Source of the DNA: Chitinispirillaceae bacterium
GTDB taxonomy: Bacteria > Fibrobacterota > Chitinivibrionia > Chitinivibrionales > Chitinispirillaceae
Length of the DNA stretch: 10,328 nt
Assembly (NCBI GenBank): GCA_016932075.1
Contig: JAFGDP010000141.1
Span: forward strand, 1-10,328
Direction of reading: 5' to 3'
Part shown: piece after piece, positions 5,745 through 10,328 of the stretch
How positions within the stretch are numbered: position 1 is the stretch's first letter
How the letters are laid out: each line of letters begins with the position of its first letter
Made by a program: the position numbers and the translations under genes
The notes under the pieces: generated by a model
The model's database searches: none
What the model was told of the DNA's origin: nothing
Seen by the model: the letters and a program-made list of their open reading frames with translations, nothing else

Positions 5745-7616
5745 ATGAGGAATCGGGGGATGGTACGAATTTTTCTGTTGATCGGGCTTGTTGTGCCCTT
5801 GTCTGCACAGGATTCCATACACATAGCGGGTATGATATCGGACGGAACAAGCGGGCTTTCACAGGCATTTGTTTTACTCAAGAACGCGGAGCTGTCCGTG
5901 GAAACGGGTCCTGCGGGCACGTTTGAGATTTCGCGGGTATCCGTAGGAATCAGAACCGGTTCTCCTGCGCTTGACAGGCACCATGGTCTCTGCTTGTTTC
6001 AAAATAGGGATGGCATCTTTCTGACGCTTCAGGCGGCATCTGGCAACACGCATGTACGGGTGTATGACATTCAGGGGCGCATGCTGTTGTCAAGGGCATT
6101 CCCTGCGAAGCAAGCCGGTACAACGGTCAAGCTCACCGGAGGCAACTACTCAAGACTGCGCAGGGGTCTGTTCATGATCTCCGTGGCAACCGGTGCAACC
6201 AGGCGTGCCTACCGGGCGCTGTCGATTGATGGCCGGATGTCTCTTGCCGCACTGCCCGGCGCAACGCAGGGGCATACCTCGCTTGCCAAATCCCCGGCCG
6301 GTACTGCTGTCGCCGATACACTTATTGTCAATCGTATGGGATACTATCCCAGGATGATTCCGCTTACGGCCCTTACCGCTGACTTCTCTAGCGCGAACGC
6401 CATTGTCATGGAAAAAACAAAAATCCCTTGTATTGACGTTGGCGGCCTTCTGATTGGATTCGCGAATCAATTCGACCTGGTATGGAACGATGCGGGCAGC
6501 GGGCAGGACTGGGACGGTTCCTTCTGGCAACCGCGCCTGGACAGTGCTGACGGATTCAAGGCAATCGGCTCGTATGGGAAAAACCTGTATGACGATCCTA
6601 CGGGCAACCGGTACATGATTGTTGTCAAAGAGGCCGATTCTTCGCGTGCGCTGGCTGCTCCTGTTGATTATACGCAGATCTGGAACGACCAGGGAACCGG
6701 CTCAAATATTGACGGCTCGTTTTGGCAGCCGGTGCCGCCTGCCGGGTACGTGGCGTGCGGCGTGGTGGCACAGTCAGGGTACAATAAACCGCCTCTTGAC
6801 CGGGTTGTCTGCGTACGCGAAGACCTGACGACCGCCGCTACGATTGGCTCGCGCTTCTGGTATATTGTGAGTATACCCGAAGGCGTGCGCCAGTTCTGCC
6901 CTATTGCTCCGCAGCAGGTACCGACCTTTGGCTCGTTCCCCCTGTCTGCCGGGACGTTCACCACCTATGTTGAAGGAACCACGCCGGGCACGGTTCATTG
7001 CCTTAATGTCAAATTGCCCATTGTCTTAAATAACAAAACCCCACCCCAATTGCCGAAACTGTCGGGAATTACCGAGCCGCCGAATACTACTGAACCGCAC
7101 TTCGGCCGGGTGATGATGGTTCCTTTTAGTGTTATCAATGATACGACCGTCAACAACACCTGGCAGGTAACGAACACACCCTTTTACCGTGTGGAGCGGT
7201 ACCAGTATTACAGTCACGCCGACCTGATGTTCTATATCAATAACGGCTCCAGCGACTATGTGTGGTCGGACGCGATTACCACGGGCATTACGGAAGAGCA
7301 GTCGCAGAAGTTCTGGCATACGACGGGCATATCGGTCACCGCTAACGCGGGATTTGAATTCAAGGGTTTTTCCGCCGGGGTGTCGGTCACCGTTTCACAG
7401 GAATTCGGCTATGAAAGCAGTTCATCCATATCCACGTACAATGCGAAAACCGTCACAAAGACCGTGACGGTTGCCCCGTATTCAATCGGTATCCTGTGGC
7501 AGAAGAACGACCTGATCGTAATGAAGCGCTGCAATGAAGCGGGCGATTGCCAGACAGTAGGATCTGAGACCGTACCACTGGAAAGCTATTACTACGATGA
7601 AATACCAGTCCCGTAA
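5745..7616 (+). CDS. Secreted Vps62-repeat protein with a possible pore-forming C-terminal domain
   Basis: The 623-residue product has a signal peptide (residues 1-21, cleavage near LSA before QDS). Residues about 25-65 resemble a carboxypeptidase-regulatory beta-sandwich (IAGMISDG..., GPAGTFEISRV). Residues about 88-160 look like an FCB sorting-type domain (VRVYDIQGRMLLSR, AGTTVKL, RGLFMISV) but lie near the N-terminus, not at the end. Two Vps62-type repeats follow, each with WNDxGxGxxxDGSFWQP: about 243-278 and 309-361. The second continues PPAGYVACG and GYNKPPLDRVVCV, the typical family signature. Residues about 470-580 are rich in Ser/Thr/Val with alternating polarity (GISVTANAGFEFKG, AGVSVTVSQEFG, SSSSISTYN, TKTVTVAPYS), a composition like the insertion hairpins of aerolysin-type pore-formers. 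The product ends at PVP with no terminal sorting tail. A toxin role is an inference from this layout; a carbohydrate- or membrane-binding surface protein is the alternative. A strong ribosome site supports the start. The gene is probably transcribed alone and converges on the next gene. Confidence 0.82.
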   Translation: MRNRGMVRIFLLIGLVVPLSAQDSIHIAGMISDGTSGLSQAFVLLKNAELSVETGPAGTFEISRVSVGIRTGSPALDRHHGLCLFQNRDGIFLTLQAASGNTHVRVYDIQGRMLLSRAFPAKQAGTTVKLTGGNYSRLRRGLFMISVATGATRRAYRALSIDGRMSLAALPGATQGHTSLAKSPAGTAVADTLIVNRMGYYPRMIPLTALTADFSSANAIVMEKTKIPCIDVGGLLIGFANQFDLVWNDAGSGQDWDGSFWQPRLDSADGFKAIGSYGKNLYDDPTGNRYMIVVKEADSSRALAAPVDYTQIWNDQGTGSNIDGSFWQPVPPAGYVACGVVAQSGYNKPPLDRVVCVREDLTTAATIGSRFWYIVSIPEGVRQFCPIAPQQVPTFGSFPLSAGTFTTYVEGTTPGTVHCLNVKLPIVLNNKTPPQLPKLSGITEPPNTTEPHFGRVMMVPFSVINDTTVNNTWQVTNTPFYRVERYQYYSHADLMFYINNGSSDYVWSDAITTGITEEQSQKFWHTTGISVTANAGFEFKGFSAGVSVTVSQEFGYESSSSISTYNAKTVTKTVTVAPYSIGILWQKNDLIVMKRCNEAGDCQTVGSETVPLESYYYDEIPVP

Positions 7617-7630
7617 CAGCACTAGTGCGT

Positions 7631-7663
7631 CGGGGGCGGGAGCCGTAGGCTGACCCGCCCCCG
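7631..7663 (+). repeat. 33-bp hairpin element, copy 2
   Basis: A perfect 10-bp outer stem (7631-7640 with 7654-7663) encloses AGCC-GTA-GGCT (7641-7651), with GA bulged at 7652-7653. It begins 14 bases after the stop codon of the Vps62-type gene and is followed by TATAAT at 7673-7678. It can shield the transcript 3' end, but no T-run follows at once. Copy 1 is at 5521-5553. Confidence 0.85.
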
Positions 7664-7696
7664 TAAACAGACTATAATAATCCTGCGCTGAAGCAT

Positions 7697-7747
7697 GCAC
7701 TGAGTTAGATCGAAGTGCGCAGGCCACACAGGTGCAGTGCTTTTATT
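7697..7747 (+). terminator. Possible terminator between convergent genes
   Basis: GCACTG (7697-7702) pairs with CAGTGC (7735-7740), which is followed directly by TTTTATT (7741-7747). The 32-base loop contains AGTGC at 7714-7718 (an alternative partner for GCACT) and the shared CAGGCCACAC (7720-7729). The T-rich tail runs up to and overlaps the stop region of the minus-strand gene (stop codon 7749-7751). It would serve the plus-strand gene ending at 7616. The long loop makes it weaker than a classical terminator. Confidence 0.4.
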
Positions 7748-7748
7748 A

Positions 7749-10328
7749 TTATCGCGGTATGAATATCTTCGCCTGCTGCGTGCCGTTGACGCCGTGAAAT
7801 CTGGCAAGGTAGAGCCCGGTGCCCAGTGACGCGGGCAGAGAAAGCGTTAGGTTACCGGCGGTCTGCCGCGAAAGACTCATGCGGGAAATGGTTTTTCCCG
7901 TGAGGTCCATAAGCGCGAACGTACCCCGGCACACATTGCTTACTACCAGCACATGCCGTGCCGGCACATAGCCTATGCCGGGGCGGCCGGCAGCAGCCAC
8001 GGCGTGTATCGCGCCACCCTGCCCGCGCATGACGGCGACCCGCTGCTTTGCGGCAAGGTCCTTGACATTCTGCGCCTCGATGTCATACCATTTCTTGGCG
8101 GTCGCCTCCAGCTGCTGGTACCGTTGCGCATCGGATGCCGACATGTAGGCGTCATAGCTTCCGGAATGCACCGCTTCAAGGTCGATCCAGCAGGCCAGGG
8201 TTTTGACCTCCCTGGCCGTGATGGTGACATTATTATGACCGTTCAGAACGTTGTTGATCATGCCGCTTTTAATGGAGCCGAACGAGCGGGGGGCCATCTG
8301 CGGCGCCTGGGAGAATATGGTGGCGATATTGATCGCCCGGTTGCCGGTCGAACGGCCGATCCCCTGCATCAGAGATGCGTATGACCGTGCGAACGATTTC
8401 TTCGCGGCGCTGTTGTAGACAAGGTTTCCGGTGAAATCGAAACCGGATGCGTGGTTCGCCTTATGGCAGCTCACGCAATGTTTGTCAAGGACCGGCTGGA
8501 CGAATGTCGGAAAATCAAACCCCCGGTTCTCGACGCCCAGCGGCGTTTCAAGCGGCTTGGGCGTACCGGCCATGGGGTTCACGCCCGGGTCCGGAGATTC
8601 GTTTTTGCTTTCATGGCATCCGAGACAGGCGAATGTTTCATGCGGCATGAGCGTGGCCCAACTGCGCATGCTCGCGATACTGCGTCCGTTGGAGTCAAGC
8701 ACCTGAAAATAGACCGGCGTCCGTGCCGGTACCTTGAAAGCTGCAGAGCCGTCCTCAAAAATTTTCGCTTCACCCAGGACCTCCTTGACGTCCCATGAGC
8801 CTCCCCAGAGGGAGGGCGGATTGATGTTCGGGGCCGAAAAGATGACGCCGGGCGGCGCGGCACCGGAAAGCATGCCGGCATAGCCTTGATCGCACGCTCC
8901 TGAAACGCGGTACCTGATCGCGATGACGCGGAGGGTCTTTGCGGCGCCCTGTTGAACGCCTTGCATACCGGCGCCTTTATAGACATTCTGCATGGTAAAG
9001 CTTCCCATGCTGTCGTTGTAATTTGCCTGTTCCGCGATTTGAACGGGATCATCTCCCCAGATGCTTCTCCAGGGCGCGACCACCACCGGGTGATGCAGGG
9101 ACCCGGTCCCCCAGGCGAGCAGTTCCCGGCTTTTACCGTCGACATGCTTCAAATAGATCTTGTACGGGGTATTGCTTACCCTGCCAAAGCTCTCCTGCCC
9201 TACGTCACGATAGGAAACAAGATACCACTGGTCATTAAGCGGATACGGATACTCGGAATTTCTATACACGCCGCCCATTGCCATGACGTCATTGTTATCA
9301 AGGGTTTTTGTTTCGCGCACCGGGCTGACCATTTTGATGTTTTCCGGTCCGTTGCTGTTGTTAAAGATATCGATGACGCATACCTCGCCCGAGTACGCGC
9401 CATGATGCCCGCTTGCGACCGCGAAATACTTGCTTGGATTACCGGGAACCGGCCGGGCGTGAATGAGGTTCATGGGCCAGGTGGTCTGGTTTCCGAATAC
9501 TTCCTTCTGGTGACAGCCGTCAGGGTACATTGAAAACAATCCCATGATGTTCGCGATGTCGCGGTCGTTGTACTCCCAGCGTTCGTAAAGGACCATGCCG
9601 TCGCCGCGCAACACCGGATAAAACGTATGCACCTGATCGAAGCCGAGACGGCGCAGGTATTTCCCGGCGCTGTCCATGACGAACATGTTCGACGTAGGCT
9701 GCCATCCGCAATCTATCGTGCCGAAGCACCGCGTGGAACTGAACATGATGTCGCCATTGGGCAGGTAGCATGGTTCAAAATCCGACACGGTCAGCCCGGC
9801 GGGATTGAAGGTGAGTTGCTTTATTGAACCCGGGTTGTCAATCGCCATTTCATAGAGAAGGAACCCCTGGCCCCTGCCTCTGGACATCGCGAAACAGACC
9901 TTTTTGCCATCCAGAGAGATGCAGGGGTCTTTTACGCACATATCAGTCTTGGTCAAAATTTCCCTGTACGTCGAGTAGTAATTTTGGAATTTGAGGAGAC
10001 AAAGCGCGCCTTTTGCCTCGAAATGATCATCAGTGATATCAGAAGTGCCGACATTGACCCAGAACCCTATGGCAATGCTGCCGATATTGTGGCGCCGGTT
10101 GAACATGATGGTTTCCATTTGAGGGAACCGGCTTATCCGGTACACCCGCCGCCAGTGACAGGCGCTTTCGAATGAACCGTCGCATTTCGCGGCATATTCC
10201 GCGGGAAGGGACGCTTTAATGTCGGCCGCTGTTCCGCCTTGCGCCTTCCAGTCAGCGAGGATCTCGCTGGGGATCGTGGCCGGCATGGTTTCGTCGATTG
10301 CGGCATGCGTGACAGGTATCGGAAAAAA
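7749..10328 (-). CDS. Hydrazine-synthase-alpha-like (HzsA-like) di-haem protein, 5' end outside the window
   Basis: The frame stays open from the stop (7749-7751) to the window edge. The Met at 10286 has no ribosome site, and the residues before it (FFPIPVTHA then AIDET) look like the end of a signal peptide, so the true start lies beyond 10328. Numbered from that Met (845 residues), about 115-420 form a beta-propeller-like region with segments such as CISLDGKKVCFAMSRG, FEPCYLPNGDIMFSSTRC and FYPVLRGDGMVLYERW. About 450-550 match the middle domain of HzsA-like proteins (EDGSAAFKVPARTPVYFQVLD, then MRSWATLMPHE, given here as separate motifs). Haem c sites are CLGCH (554-558) and CVSCH (604-608). 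Residues 700-715 (CWIDLEAVHSGSY) follow the family pattern. About 775-845 form a sorting-like tail (FALMDLTGKTISRMSL, TGLYLARF). True hydrazine synthase belongs to anammox bacteria and needs beta/gamma subunits, which are absent here. The catalytic-haem Tyr expected four residues after the first CxxCH His is Asn562. I therefore infer an exported redox or binding protein, not hydrazine synthase. Confidence 0.85.
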   Translation of the reverse strand, partial: FFPIPVTHAAIDETMPATIPSEILADWKAQGGTAADIKASLPAEYAAKCDGSFESACHWRRVYRISRFPQMETIMFNRRHNIGSIAIGFWVNVGTSDITDDHFEAKGALCLLKFQNYYSTYREILTKTDMCVKDPCISLDGKKVCFAMSRGRGQGFLLYEMAIDNPGSIKQLTFNPAGLTVSDFEPCYLPNGDIMFSSTRCFGTIDCGWQPTSNMFVMDSAGKYLRRLGFDQVHTFYPVLRGDGMVLYERWEYNDRDIANIMGLFSMYPDGCHQKEVFGNQTTWPMNLIHARPVPGNPSKYFAVASGHHGAYSGEVCVIDIFNNSNGPENIKMVSPVRETKTLDNNDVMAMGGVYRNSEYPYPLNDQWYLVSYRDVGQESFGRVSNTPYKIYLKHVDGKSRELLAWGTGSLHHPVVVAPWRSIWGDDPVQIAEQANYNDSMGSFTMQNVYKGAGMQGVQQGAAKTLRVIAIRYRVSGACDQGYAGMLSGAAPPGVIFSAPNINPPSLWGGSWDVKEVLGEAKIFEDGSAAFKVPARTPVYFQVLDSNGRSIASMRSWATLMPHETFACLGCHESKNESPDPGVNPMAGTPKPLETPLGVENRGFDFPTFVQPVLDKHCVSCHKANHASGFDFTGNLVYNSAAKKSFARSYASLMQGIGRSTGNRAINIATIFSQAPQMAPRSFGSIKSGMINNVLNGHNNVTITAREVKTLACWIDLEAVHSGSYDAYMSASDAQRYQQLEATAKKWYDIEAQNVKDLAAKQRVAVMRGQGGAIHAVAAAGRPGIGYVPARHVLVVSNVCRGTFALMDLTGKTISRMSLSRQTAGNLTLSLPASLGTGLYLARFHGVNGTQQAKIFIPR

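Noticed and set aside
8952..9533. 193-codon plus-strand frame opposite the HzsA-like gene
   Set aside because: It is a shadow of the minus-strand gene, whose product has recognised motifs in this stretch.

Overview
The window holds four large genes, three on the plus strand and one convergent on the minus strand. All four look like exported proteins: each has a signal peptide (the minus-strand one only its C-terminal edge, because the gene runs off the window). Each also carries a short beta-rich domain with the pattern hydrophobic-x-D-x-x-G-R ... A-G ... G-x-Y, which resembles the C-terminal sorting or FlgD-like domains of the Fibrobacterota/FCB group. Long intergenic regions full of hairpins and single-gene transcription units also fit an environmental Fibrobacterota-like bacterium (for example a Chitinispirillum/Chitinivibrio relative). 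That placement is an inference from domain style; no rRNA or marker gene is present.

Layout. Bases 1-128 are AT-rich with no supported feature. Bases 129-777 form a degenerate tandem array with a 21-bp period and a 42-bp higher-order period. It carries about 15 dyad-symmetric centres, one every 42 bp, and, in its second half, T-tracts at the same period. It is open in several frames on both strands only because the period is a multiple of three. Bases 819-893 hold two back-to-back hairpins, one with perfect 26-bp arms. Bases 1048-1220 are a cascade of hairpins that may be a structured RNA or a repeat element. A good sigma70-type promoter (1295-1324) follows and leads into a secreted calcineurin-like phosphoesterase (1426-2721).

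After a 437-bp gap comes a secreted Asp-box beta-propeller protein (3159-5291) with 12-13 repeats and a sorting-like tail. After another 453-bp gap comes a secreted protein (5745-7616) with a carboxypeptidase-regulatory-like start, a sorting-like domain in an unusual internal position, two Vps62-type repeats, and a C-terminal region whose composition recalls aerolysin-type pore-forming proteins. The convergent minus-strand gene (7749 to the window edge) encodes a hydrazine-synthase-alpha-like (HzsA-like) protein with two CxxCH haem sites and a sorting-like tail.

The gaps after the three plus-strand genes share parts of a common 3'-end module: a GC-rich hairpin, a CAGGYCACAC motif and a T-rich stretch. 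No operon is apparent. What links the genes is the export style, and the window reads as a set of independent surface or secreted proteins rather than one pathway. The features least explained by known families are the 42-bp dyad array, the hairpin cascade and the intergenic module.
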